Source: Owenia fusiformis
Taxonomy: Eukaryota; Annelida; Polychaeta; Sabellida; Oweniidae
Assembly: GCA_903813345.2 (NCBI GenBank)
Contig: CAIIXF020000009.1
Coordinates: 6,878,030 to 6,942,029 of the forward strand
Direction: 5' to 3'
Length of the DNA stretch: 64,000 nucleotides
In this document: in pieces, positions 33,411 through 44,900 of the stretch
Position numbering within the stretch: the stretch's first letter is position 1
Layout of the letters: each line of letters opens with the position of its first letter
The notes under the pieces: generated by a model
Databases searched by the model: none
What the model was told of the DNA's origin: nothing
The model's input: the letters and a program-made list of their open reading frames with translations, nothing else
Made by a program: the position numbers and the translations under genes

Positions 33411-34721
33411 CACGGATAGTGGGAAGTCCTCCATCTAGGAGGTATATATACACCAGGTAATGTTAGTAAAAATTAAAAAAATATGAAAAAAATATGGTCA
33501 CCTGTACTCTAGATTCAATTTTTGAATGAATCGTAGCATAATGTACAGATTGTTTGATATCATGCTATTCTTGAATCATTTATACGCAAAAATAATTGGG
33601 TCGCTCACCTCTTATGCCTATATGTGTTCAGTAATCATCAATTATCGTGAGTAGAATTTCTCCAGGCCATTGAAGGGTCCGCTCAGTAAATTGACAATTT
33701 CTACTGCGCATGTGTGAAACACTGGACGAAATGGTTTGGTAAATTTCAAGCTATTTGATTGGTCGAAAAAATCACGCGCCTTTGCGTGATTTGCTTTATT
33801 CTCGCGAGATGGTGCGTGATTTGCTTTATTCTCGCGAGATAAGGCGGAGCGTCCCCTTAAATTTTTATTTTGAACAACCATTATGATTTGGTGCATTATC
33901 TGACCAATAAAGCAGATTTGGAGCACAGATATTGGCCAGATCGTTTTGTAGTAGGATCATAGGCTCAAAGAATAATACAGAAGATACGACACTAAATTGG
34001 AAAATTTCGAAAAAAAAGTGACCACCTTTCAAAACGTTCCTTATACAAAATGGTACCTGTTTCCCCGTGACAGATTTTGCACTTATTTTATAGCTGAGAT
34101 CTTCATCTTTCTATTTCTACTTGTTTGGTTCGAGTAAATAACCTATGGATGCAGTTATTTGACTTTCAATACGGCGAATATTTTTCACGAAATCCGGACT
34201 CTTGTGTGTCCAAATATCATTGTAATGATGACGTCACATTTCTGGAACCACGGGAGCAACATTCAGATTTGGACAGACAACAGTCCGGCGATAAAATATC
34301 ACTGTTTTGGCCTCTTATCAACGCAGTATTGCTTGAATAACGGCCATTGGTGATAAAAAAGGTAAAGAATAACAAGACCCTTCGAATGAGGTATGATTTG
34401 TCTCATATTTTTCAGAAATGGCTCCAGAATCGTCATTTTAAAATTTGAAATTTTCTGAGGTGTCTCATCTTGAGGAAATATTATTGAGCTACTGATTCTA
34501 CTACAAAAGAATCTGGCCGGGATCTATGATTTGGAGGTATGAATATTTTTTTTATTTTTCTGTTTAGTGTTTTCTACAAGCCCTATGTGTCTCAGGATAT
34601 TTGTTTAACGAAAACTAGACAAATAATTTATTTTAAAAATACGATATTTTTTATTTTGGATGGAAGATGCGTAACCTGAGAAATATAATATGTAATATAT
34701 GGAGGACTTCCCATAACCGTG
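33411..34721. mobile_element. 1.3-kb TIR element with 8-bp target duplication
   Basis: Left end CACGGATAGTGGGAAGTCCT and right end AGGACTTCCCATAACCGTG are inverted over about 24 bp with one gap. AGTAAGAG occurs directly outside both ends (33403-33410 and 34722-34729), an exact 8-bp duplication as made by hAT, P, Merlin and some other transposases. Inside, GCGTGATTTGCTTTATTCTC is duplicated in tandem (about 33784-33841, 30-bp unit). Frames inside (up to 71 codons) show no transposase motif, so it is non-autonomous. Confidence 0.85.
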
Positions 34722-34729
34722 AGTAAGAG

Positions 34730-35693
34730 TAAGAATCTTACTTCATTTTTGGCAACATTGTTTCTTTTTACTGTTCAGAACAACATTTTGCACCCTACAG
34801 TATGTGTCATCTTTCCATTTTATTTGACTGAACAAATTTCCTATCCAGAGATCCATATCTGAGGCTGGCTTTAGTGGTCCAGTAATTTTAACCATTTGTC
34901 ATTACATTCCCTATTTCATCATCCTAATCATGAACATAGCGAGAAAAATTACTTTGAATAAAAGTCAGAGAGTCAGACAAAAAAAATTGAGAAGAAACAA
35001 AATTCAAAAAAAAATTATCTCACCCTTTGCTCGACTTGTCCAGTACTCTAGGTGACTCTGGTTGATCAGGCTTCGAGCTTATTGAGAGAGAATATTTATT
35101 TCACTAATATATAGCATTCTAAGTCTCGATTCACTCTTATTTACCTAGAAATATGCCTAAGAGTAGGACTTCAGATACAGAAATGTAATATTCTGACAGC
35201 CGGATGTGACGTAAGTGAGATGGCGTGGTGTAATTTTAGGATACATTTTCGATTTATTGATTTCTAAATGCACAGGTCTAACCAAGTAACAAAAGTAAAT
35301 TGAAGAATTCATGAATGATTCATCTTGCGCAACATATACTCCAAAACACATTAACTCATATATTTCGTTATACGTGATAAAGTTTCCTACTCCATGCAAT
35401 GGATTTATTATTTTGCAGGTTGCCTTCACTTCTGTTTAAAGTCCAATAAAACGAGGGATAAAAGCTATTGAAAACATCGCCAAAGAATCATACTCCAAAA
35501 TGTACCATTTCTTCTTTAACTTTTGAATTGCACGCTATAGTGACTTGATGATATTTACATATTGATGATAACTCTGAAGGTTATTAATGAGATCTATATC
35601 AGAGCTGGCAGAGAACTGGCAGAGAGTTTTTTACTGTTTTTATGCATATTAGATCAAGTCTGACGCAGAATTTTCAACTCATTGCGTTTCACT
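34730..35693. other. Unannotated AT-rich stretch
   Basis: No gene or repeat could be supported. Confidence 0.4.
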
Positions 35694-35698
35694 TACGC

Positions 35699-37388
35699 CA
35701 GGGCCGTCAGATGGGGGGGGTGCGATGGGTGCGACCGCACCCCCCTTTGTCACCCCCCAAAATAAATTTTAAAAAAAAATTAAAAAAAAATTTTTTTTTG
35801 AAAAATATTTTTTTTTTGTAATTTTTTTTTTCATTGACTCATACACATTGAAAGTACCCAGAAAGCACCAAATAGCATCTTAAAATTGTAAAATTTTCTA
35901 GGGGTATTGGCCACCCTTCACACCCCCCATAAAACAATGGAAAAGTTCTAAATTTATTTTAGAGTTTTGTCTCAGACACTTTTAAAGTGCCCAGATATCA
36001 TCAAATAGCTCCTTGATATAGTTAGTGTTTTTGGGGGACTTACTCCCCCTCTTGCATCTTGCACTTGCATAACACCCCCACCCCTCTGGCGCCCCCCCTT
36101 GACCCCCCCCCCAAAAAAAAAAAAATTGTGATTTTCTCAAATTCTTTAATTGACTCATACACTTTGAAAGTGCCCAGAAAGCACCAAATAGCGTCGTAAA
36201 ATTGTAAAATTTTCTAGAGGGAGTGGTTCACCCCTCACACCCCAAACAAAACAATTGGAAAGTTCTGAATTTGTTTTATGTATTGTCTCAGACACTTTTA
36301 AATTGCCCAGACATCATCAAATAGCTCCTTAATACAAGTTAATGATTCTGGAAGACTAACACTTACTTACTTAGATTTTTCAAATTTTTTTATTGACCCT
36401 TTGGAAGTGCCCAGAAAGCACCAAATAGCATCTTAAAATTGTAAAATTTTCTTCGGAAATAGGCACATTTAGGCACAGACACTTTTAAAGTGCCCAAACT
36501 TCATCGAATAGCACCTTGATATTGTAAATTTTGATATGGGGGACAAACACGTGCTCCCCCTCTGGCACCCCAGCCCCACCTCCCCCTCTGGCACCCCTCC
36601 CCCCCCCTTTGACACCCCCAAAATTTGAAAAAAATTGTAATTGTTTTTCAATGTTTTTATTGACTTATACACTTTAAAAGTGCCCAGAAGCACCAAATAT
36701 CATCTTTAAATGGTAAAATAATCTCAAGAGTTAGCCATCCCTCACATCCCCCACAAAACAAAAGAAAATATTCTGAATTCATGTATTGTCTCAGACATTT
36801 TTTAAGTGCCCAGACATCATCAAATAGCACCTTGATATGGTCAATGTTTCTGGGGGACAACCCCTTGCTCCCCTACTGGCACCCCACCCAAATTCACCCT
36901 CTCATCCTCTTTGACACCCCCAAAAGAATTTGAAAAAAATTCACATTTTTCTTATTGACTCATAACGCACAGGCATACCAGATGGTTGCAAATTCGCTCC
37001 AAATACAACCAAATTTCAAAATTTTCCTGGGGGAGAACCCCCAGACCCCCCTGAATGCTCGGTTTTTTATTCACTCAACTCTTATTCCCGTGGTGGTGGC
37101 GTACTACTTAGAAACTTACACTTTGAAAGTGCCCAGAAAGCACCAAATAGTATCTCAAAACTGTAAAATTTATTAGGGGGAGTGGACCACTCCTCACACC
37201 CCCAACAAAACAATTGGAAGTTGCATGCATTTGTTAATGCCAAACCAATATAGGGAGTAACTGACCCCCCCCCCTCCCCCCTCTGTCTTACGCGATTTGA
37301 TTTACGCTGCAAAAAAATGACAATTTTATATTCTCTTTAGTAAGCTAAAAACCGCACCCCCCTTGGAGAAAAGTGTCTTACGGGCCTG
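35699..37388. mobile_element. 1.69-kb TIR element with internal higher-order repeats
   Basis: Left end CAGGGCCGTCAGA and right end TCTTACGGGCCTG are imperfect inverted repeats. TACGC flanks both sides (35694-35698 and 37389-37393), a 5-bp duplication like those of the GTAGCCAG MITEs. The interior alternates two related words, AAAGTGCCCAGAAAGCACCA (about 35855, 36166, 36405, 36675, 37126) and TTTTAAAGTGCCCAGA with ATCATCAAATAG (about 35978, 36295, 36485, 36798). Each word is followed by C-rich blocks (CACCCC, GGCACCCC). About four to five units of 240-320 bp are present. No transposase. Confidence 0.8.
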
Positions 37389-37433
37389 TACGCACATTTA
37401 TCCCAAGAACGACTAAGGCTATTTCCAGGGAAT

Positions 37434-37510
37434 TAGCTCCACGTGTTTAAAGAGAGAGAGAGAGATACTTGTAGCTCCACGTGTTTAAAGAGAGAGAGAG
37501 AGATACTTGT
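37434..37510. repeat. 38-bp direct duplication with (GA)n
   Basis: AGCTCCACGTGTTTAAAGAG followed by (AG)n and ATACTTGT occurs twice in tandem, identical by eye. Confidence 0.9.
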
Positions 37511-37800
37511 ATATGGGTCAGAATATATAGTAAATCAAAGTGTCTGGAGAACCTCAAATGTTAAGGCTCTTTAGCCAAAATGCTGAAGAACCTTTAAATC
37601 TAAGGCTATTTGGCTGTGAACCAGAGACATATAAAACATAAAAAAATTATCTACTTTGATTATATATCTGTGGTTTAAAGACATGAAGCGATAAAATCTA
37701 AACGCAGCAAACTTTTGGCTTCGTTAAATCCAGCCGGTCCAGTTGGTCCACTGGTCATTACCAGGTAACTTTTGTTTGATACTGACCAGTTGATTTTTTC

Positions 37801-38326
37801 ACTAAGAATTTCTCCATCTAAAATGTCACTCGACTTTTTGGCAATTAAAAGTCCCTGCCTGCATTTAGTAGTCATATATTGTCATGTGCATAATTTTGAA
37901 ACCATATCCTAATTATTTCACAAACCCTTTGTTGATTCTGCCATCGTTTCCAATTTGTAAACAGCATTTAGCCTTTTTAATTGGGAACTTTTTTGAAATT
38001 TCCAAAATGGCTGCCATGTGATTCCAGAATTAACATGAGTGTAAAGTGACATCACAGTTGCTCGTTCCTAGGTAACAACAAGATCACATTTGCTCGTTTC
38101 TAGATAGCAACAAGATTTTTGATAAAATGGCACAGAATTACCCTGATTAACACCCTTAAAATCCGATTTTCAAAGAATATATTTGGAGAAACAATAAAAG
38201 GTAAGTGGAATAAATTAGAAGATGGTTTCAAGTTACCACAGAAGTCAATTTTAAACTCAAGAATGCTTTCTTTAACTCATAATCACAAAAAAGTCGAGTG
38301 ACATTTTAGATGGAGAATTTCTTAGG
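37801..38326. repeat. Separated inverted repeat of 41 bp
   Basis: ACTAAGAATTTCTCCATCTA followed by AAATGTCACTCGACTTTTT (37801-37839) is matched by its complement at 38286-38326, with about 450 bp between. Weaker pairing outside it (ACTGGTC / GACCAGT words) suggests an old foldback element just upstream of the zinc-finger gene. Confidence 0.65.
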
Positions 38327-38547
38327 TATAGGAAACGAACATTCCAACTGGTCCATGTTGCCATTTTGACCAGCAAATTTCAGATCCTTACGTTCCACAC
38401 TGACAAGAATGTAGAACTCGACTCCATTTTCAACGTTTCTTAGTGACTAATTGACTAAGCCATGGTCACGCCGGTAACTTTTTCAATCTTAATATTTTTT
38501 GTCGGAATTTACCGCATGATATCCGTAATCAACGTCATGTTTTTAAA

Positions 38548-38599
38548 ATGGATGAGAATTTCACTTCAAAATGTGAAGATAAAACATGCGAATGCACAG
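38548..38599 (+). CDS. AN1 zinc-finger protein, ZFAND2-like, exon 1
   Basis: The start codon at 38548 sits in a strong context (AAAATGG). The exon gives 17 codons plus one base, ends CACAG and is followed by the donor GTAATA. It encodes the opening of the first AN1 finger: Cys9, four residues, Cys14. Joined with the next three exons it gives a 96-residue N-terminal region. AN1 domains of ZFAND2 (AIRAP/AIRAPL) proteins bind zinc in two interlocked sites, and these proteins act with the proteasome and p97/VCP in handling misfolded protein under arsenite or other stress. Family is judged from cysteine/histidine spacing and the second motif. Start choice: only one ATG precedes the first cysteine in this frame without an intervening stop. 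Confidence 0.6.
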
Positions 38600-39281
38600 G
38601 TAATATACGTCTTGTTTCATTTGTTCATCAATTATATAACTTAAAAACCAACCAAGATTGCTTAGGATATATATTCTTGGTATCATCGTCTCTTGGTTAG
38701 AAGAAATTTAGCTTCGCATATTATCGCCCACAAGTTTTTTGCCAAACAAATTTTCAAAACACAACCACGCCTTTTTATTTTTACGTCAGTGAAATTTATT
38801 TACGATGTTCAAGTTTGAAAGAAATGATTGTAAAGAATCAGAAAAGTGACTCATGTCCAAAGCCGTATTTGATTGAGTCTATGGTATTCAGCACAGGGAA
38901 GGGATTTGAGTAGTATCCTTCGTTTGAATAAATATTCAGACTGTAAGTCACCTATTGACATTTGTAAAATGTAGTGTTGTATAATGTTACAACTAAGTTT
39001 GTGTAATGATAAAATGATTACCTTATAAAGAACTTACAAGCAATATTATTTTTCGTATATTGTCCTCTTACTGAAGATATTAGGAGGAGAACGAGACATT
39101 TTTATGTGAAATATTTCCCTTGCTCGTTGAAATGTGGTAGTTTGAATATTAGGGTAATTTTAAATTGAATAAAGTCTTGACATATCACATTTCATGAAAA
39201 CTCCAAAACGGGTACATAATCTCAACTAAATGTGTAATACATATTTTATCGTTTATATCAACATGTTTTCTTATGTTCCAG

Positions 39282-39324
39282 ATCCAGTAAGTTTCAGATG
39301 TGCCACTTGTAAGAAGCTTTATTG
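39282..39324 (+). CDS. AN1 zinc-finger protein, ZFAND2-like, exon 2
   Basis: Acceptor TTATGTTCCAG and donor GTAAGT bound 43 bases. With the one base left from exon 1 they give 14 codons plus TG. The exon supplies Cys24-x2-Cys27 of the AN1 domain within FRCATCKKLY. Intron 1 is 682 bases. Confidence 0.65.
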
Positions 39325-39587
39325 GTAAGTAAACCTGTTCATTGTTCAGTCTATAGACTAGGGGTGTCTTTCAGTTGATAGTACAATCAGGAGATAGTAG
39401 CATGAATCAAGATATTAATAATACAAAAGCTCAGACCAATAATCGACCAGAATTTGCAAAATCTCATGCATCGATGTAAACCAAGAAAATGCGGATTTTC
39501 ATATTTCATAGAATTTGCAGTATGACACTGAAGAAGCAGCATGATTTTAATTATGTATAAGAAATTCTTTCTATTTTTCTTCAACAG

Positions 39588-39645
39588 TTGTGGCCACATA
39601 GAGTACAGCCTTCACAATTGCCCAGATACAAGTGATCAACAAAAG
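39588..39645 (+). CDS. AN1 zinc-finger protein, ZFAND2-like, exon 3
   Basis: The acceptor is TTCTTCAACAG, the donor GTACAC, and the intron before it is 263 bases. The first base completes the TGT split across the intron. The exon carries Cys32, His35, His41 and Cys43 (CCGHIEYSLHNCP), completing the AN1 pattern C-x2-C-x4-C-x2-H-x5-H-x-C with exact spacing. It ends in phase 0 after SDQQK. Confidence 0.65.
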
Positions 39646-41105
39646 GTACACATTTATTTACACATTTTATTTTTGTATGGTAAATTAATATGATAAGGCC
39701 ACAGTGAGTAGTAATCATCCCCCCATCAGGTAGTGGTGAAAAAATAGGGGAAGTTAAAACACTCCACAGAAAAATAAAAATATATATTATCTGTACCTAT
39801 TACCTGCTTTATATCCTAGATGCGAGTAGAAATGATCTTCATTTACGTCATTAAAATGTGGTTTTGAAAAGAGTGTATCAAATTTGAAAATTTAATTTTC
39901 TTTGAAAATGTGACTTCTAGGTTGGTGAGATTCCCCATAGACCCCATGTTGTAAAACTACAAAAAGTGAAATATCTTTTCTTGTGTTGGGCAGATAATAT
40001 TTTCTTTTACTGGACATATTTTAATTTGTATAACTACACTGTATCACATACATAAGAGTAATATGAAAAGTGAACCACAAAAACTGATGCATATTGAAGT
40101 TTAAGGGAATTTTGAAATACCCTGCCATGTTATTTCCCCGAATCAGCCACCTGGTGGCAAAACTGGTAACTACATGTACCTACTCACATCTGAGTAATTG
40201 GTCAAGATTATTTGAAAAACTTTCATTTGTTCTTCATTTCACAAACCCTTGCGAGACTTTGATAAAATGTGTTTTCTTGAATGTTTTAGATGTCCCATTG
40301 ACATTACATCGCAAACCAAAGTGCTTGAAGTAAATTGAAACATTTCATTCATTTTGCCACTGAATGAAACATCAATACTCAGAGCTACTTTTCACCATTT
40401 TGTGGAGCGAAGCTCTAACTTCTACTCTACTGGAAAGAAAGGTTTATAACTCACTCCCCCCAGTTTTCTGCAAGTTAAAATGCTCAATTCTGCAAGTGAA
40501 ATTAGTGAATTCTGCAAGAAGAAAGGGCTAATTCTGCAGAAATTCCGCGCATATTCGCGGCATTTTTTCGATCAATAACTTTATAATATAAATAACTGTT
40601 ATTAATTTATGTCTTTGTTTAACTTTCTGACGAGAACCGAAAGAAAAACTAATGGTTTTCGAACCAGTAAACGGGAAAATATCGTGATAGTCAGGTAGTC
40701 AGTCACTACATACATGCTAACCCCCCAGACCCCCTTAATTAAACGCTCGTTTTTTGCTTTGCTCAACTACTGTTCCTGCGGTGGCATACTACAGTACTTA
40801 GAAATATAGCGCTATGCCCATGGCATTTTATGACTGACATCAAGGCCATTTGTCCATATAAGGTCATGAAGCACACATCTCAAATTTAGGAATTCTTTAG
40901 ATTGAATAAACCATTGTTTTTAGCAACAAGCAAGGAATATGTCAAAATCAAACAAGCAAATAAACACAACAAGCAAGCATGCACTATGTCAAAATCGAAC
41001 AAACAAACAAGTCAGTTTATAGCAACTAACAAAGTGAAGCAGTATGTCAAAATTTATTTCAAAATAAAACAAACAAACAATTATAAAACAAATCGGTCAG
41101 TAAAT
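39646..41105 (+). other. Intron 3 of the ZFAND2-like gene
   Basis: AT-rich. It includes AACAAACAAACAA-rich sequence at about 40900-41090 and a CCCCAGACCCCCTTAATTA phrase at about 40723 also seen in part at about 37039. No further exon was recognised. Confidence 0.45.
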
Positions 41106-41360
41106 AAACTATCTAATGTATAGTGACTTGACTTGATAAACTAGTCTAATGTATATTGACTTGACTTGACAAACTATCTAATGTATATTGACTTGACTTG
41201 ACAAACTATCTAATGTATATTGACTTGACTTGACAAACCATCTAATGTATAGTGACTTGACTTGACAAACTATCTAATGTATATTGACTTGACTTGACAA
41301 ACTATCTAATGTATATTGACTTGACTTGACAAACTATCTAATGTATAGTGACTTGACTTG
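41106..41360. repeat. 32-bp tandem repeat in intron 3, about 8 copies
   Basis: The unit contains TATCTAATGTATATTGACTT and GACTTGACAA. The array ends about 60 bases before exon 4. Confidence 0.95.
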
Positions 41361-41421
41361 CATTTACACTGTTGAAATCACCATGTTATGGGCAAATGTT
41401 ATAAATCATTTTTGTTTTTAG

Positions 41422-41556
41422 GATAAATGGGCACTGACATGCCTCATGTGTAACAAACCTATATCAGTGACCCCTGGTGAGAGCCCAAAAGCAGCTGGCC
41501 AACAACACATGGACATTTGCGGTCAAGCTGACAGGACAAACAGTAGCCAAACAAAG
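41422..41556 (+). CDS. AN1 zinc-finger protein, ZFAND2-like, exon 4 (last one seen)
   Basis: The acceptor TTTGTTTTTAG opens a 45-codon exon in phase 0. It holds TCLMCNKPISV and QQHMDIC: Cys58-x2-Cys61, then His80-x3-Cys84. ZFAND2 proteins have this second cysteine/histidine motif right after the first AN1 finger (there written CPLCNTPI with a later H-x4-C), which is why I prefer ZFAND2 over ZFAND1 or ZFAND5/6. A possible donor GTATTT follows at 41557. If it is not used, the frame ends four codons later (TAG), giving a 100-residue protein that lacks the second AN1 finger and C-terminal part of ZFAND2. I could not find the exon for a second AN1 finger downstream. Confidence 0.6.
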
Positions 41557-41702
41557 GTATTTACGATGTAGTATTTTTAATACAAATCAACCCTGTTCTT
41601 TAAAGGTATTTTATAACTTACCTATGATGATGTATAGTGCAAAGTGTACACAGACAGCGGGCCAATATAAGTTTTGAAAAGCCCACGCCCGCTAACTTTC
41701 TG

Positions 41703-41735
41703 ATTGGTCAAGGCGCTGACGTCATAACCAATCAA
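41703..41735. promoter_or_regulatory. CCAAT / CRE cluster
   Basis: ATTGG (41703-41707), a full CRE TGACGTCA (41717-41724) and CCAAT (41728-41732) lie within 30 bases. The same combination with the same ATTGGTCAA word is at 7998-8029. There is no clear TATA box or downstream first exon. Confidence 0.3.
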
Positions 41736-41865
41736 TCGAAGATAAAACTGCACGAGCAATTTTTCTAAACTCATTTCAATCATTTTCAAACCATTTGTTT
41801 GTCAATTCTATAAGAAACCGGTACTCTCTGACCATTCTACATCATCATAGGTATGTTATAAATCG

Positions 41866-41980
41866 TTTATGTCACTATCGTGGCACATATGCCCTCGGTT
41901 CCCAGAGATCAATGTCCCTCCCAAGATCGGGCAATATATCACTGAGACCTCGGGCATATATGCCACAATAGTGACATAAC
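41866..41980. mobile_element. Short foldback, TTATGTCACTATCGTGGCA arms
   Basis: TTATGTCACTATCGTGGCAC is mirrored by TGCCACAATAGTGACATAA, with inner pairs ATATGCCCTCGG / CCTCGGGCATAT. It belongs with the palindromic CTCGG-containing repeats at 26041 and 27174. Confidence 0.7.
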
Positions 41981-44900
41981 CTCTAAATATTCAAGGTTTT
42001 CTGTTTCAAACTACTTATATTTTCAATGTTGAATTATAGATGGTGTATATAACATGCAACCAAAAGCCGTATTCTGGATTATTCCAGTTTATGGTAGAAT
42101 TATTCCACACTGTTGCCTTGTAACTTAACCAATATATTTTGTGGTCAGATAAGTCTTAATTTAATTAATGACCAACCCAATCCAGTATAAACCAGAGAAA
42201 TCAATAACACGACCAGTTTCTTAAGTCAAACCTTGTGCCATATTCTTAAGACAAGAAATCCCATGTTCTAAGAGAATGAATCGATTTAACAATTTATGAT
42301 ATAAACCTAAAATGATTACATTTTGATTCCCCCTTAATAATGTTAGTGAAGGGTTGATGAATTTTCACATCATAAATTATGACACTAATTTTTTTTGCGA
42401 TATAAATTTATGCCAAGTTTATGAAAATGACATTTTAACCCCCCCCCCCTAAATCGATTACTTATATTTTTTCTCTTGGTTCCAAAGAATGTTTTCTTCT
42501 GTGTAAAATGTTTACTGTGTGTCAGGCAAATAGGGTAGTTATTCAGATAATAGATCATTGTTACTGGTCGTTTTACATTGTTCTTTAAGTTGTTTTCATT
42601 ATTTGTTCAATGAAATTTTTTGGTATAAAATATTGATTATTGCTAGAATTTGAAATAGGGCTATGTTTCATCATGAAATTAATGGGAATTATATTTTAGT
42701 TAAGTACTCAGTTGTACTTGTGCTAAATAAGAGTAATATTTTTGTTCAAAATAACACTTCATTTATTTTAGCTAGAGGAAATACAATGTCTAAATGTGAG
42801 TGTATGTTTTTAGAAAACAAATAACATGTTGACTCACACTAATAGCACTACAATTTCCAAATTATCTCCATGGAGATTGTATTTTGTCAGTAAATTACCG
42901 AATTCAGTTTTGGCAATTTGCCAAGTTGGTCAAATAATTTAATTTGCTCTCTAATATGCATTCGTCGTATGTATCTCAACACTTTGCGTTAATTAAGCGT
43001 AATTTAGCGACACTTTGCAACATTCTCAATCATAATTCACAAACTGAGAACACTTTGGATAAGATCGTTGTGGAAATTTACAAGGGGTTAAATGCTAAGT
43101 TGTTAGATTTTTCCGCTAGATATAATCAATAGATTCAAACCATGGAAAACGAGATGCAATGCTGCGTATTGGTGTGGTTCTACACAGCTTCGCTCATATT
43201 AAGACATTGGCCGCAGAGAATAGAGTAAGATAAAGCACTTGACACCAGACATACCCGTCCATGTGGCGACAATGACAGCATGTTTACGATGAGAGAGCAC
43301 ATAGAATCATCGTCACGTACATAACATCATCGTCACATATTAGAATCTAGCTTCAGGCAGGAACTAAATGAGTATAAAAACAATGAAATTATCAATGCTA
43401 TTAGTGTTGTATTTACACTGCTCTGATATAATCAGATCATTTTAGAATTTAGATGGATACATACTAGCACGTGTTTGGATTAATCGTTATACTATAAGTT
43501 ATGTATTAATTAGACCAAAGTTATTTGGGATCATATCTTATGTAAAAGAGATTCATTTTGGTTTATTGACGCTTCACACTATGCATACTGAATTGAAATC
43601 TGGAAGTATATGAGTTGAGACAAATGAATAACATACACCTATCCTTTCAACGGATGTTAATGTTACTTTGAGTAATCACCAGTAATGCACATATTACTGA
43701 CCTAGTTATGATGTATACCAGTACTGGACTAATTGCCCAAGTTATGATAGCTGGAGTAGAGTAATGCACATATTACTGACCTACTTATGATATATACCAG
43801 TGCTGGACTAATTGCCTAAGATATGATAGCTGAGTTGAGAGTGCTCCCAGTCCCACTGGAATCTAATTAGAGCATCAATTCTGTGAGTCAGTCAAGAATG
43901 ATTGTCCCTGTGCTAATTAAAGCAAGATGCATATATGACTAACATAAGATAGTAGAGGGTCAGTAAGATAGTAGATGGTCTGAAGATACTGAATTATTAA
44001 AAGGAAGATGTACTCCATTTACATGTAGCTGTCTTGACCTATGAGTTGATCTGAACTGGATTGAGTTATTGGATCATGCAAAAATGAGTTTTTTTTGCCA
44101 ATGAACATTATATTGTTTAATACTGTTATTTGGATCAATTGCGGTAATATTTGATGGGAAATTGTACTTTTGTACCAGAATTGATTGTTCAGTATAGAAT
44201 CTTATTTCAAGTGGAATTATAAAAAGTTGCACATTATCGTGCATGATTACTCATTACAGTGGTAGAAAAATCAATCATTAAACTGGAAGAATAGAATTAC
44301 ACACATCGGAGTGAAGAGAAAAACATTCTAACTTTACGTTCGCCTCATTAATTTAAAGATTTATCAACGAGTGTGAATTTGCTGAGAAAATTAATAACAT
44401 TATACAGAACATTACTGGAAAAAATCAATAACGTACAAAGGTGAACTTAGGAGCGATTTTATCTTTGAAATACAATAAAATTAAGATTTACTCGGCTATT
44501 AAATTTCCTCAGGGTGGCAATAAAGCAATATGAACAGTGGCTGAACATAAAAAATGTGCAATAGGGTATCATTGATTTCTCGTATAAAATCAACAAATAG
44601 CACGTTTGTGAATCATAGTACTCTCTTGGAATTGGACTTTAAGTGCTATTATTAGATCTTGGCTCTGCTCTACAATAAGAGTTTTTGTATATGCTAGGTC
44701 ATGTTTAAGATTATCTCATGACGTAGATTGAAGATCGCATCCTTTGGCTGATGTAAACAATCAACAAATAGGAATCTATGATTCTTTGACATTAACATCA
44801 AATTCAAGGCTTGTCTCTGAAAAACTACCAGAATCTTCAAGGGATTATTAGAGCCTGATTCCCGCTGGAGGTGAAGTGTTAACCCGGACCAGATTAACTG

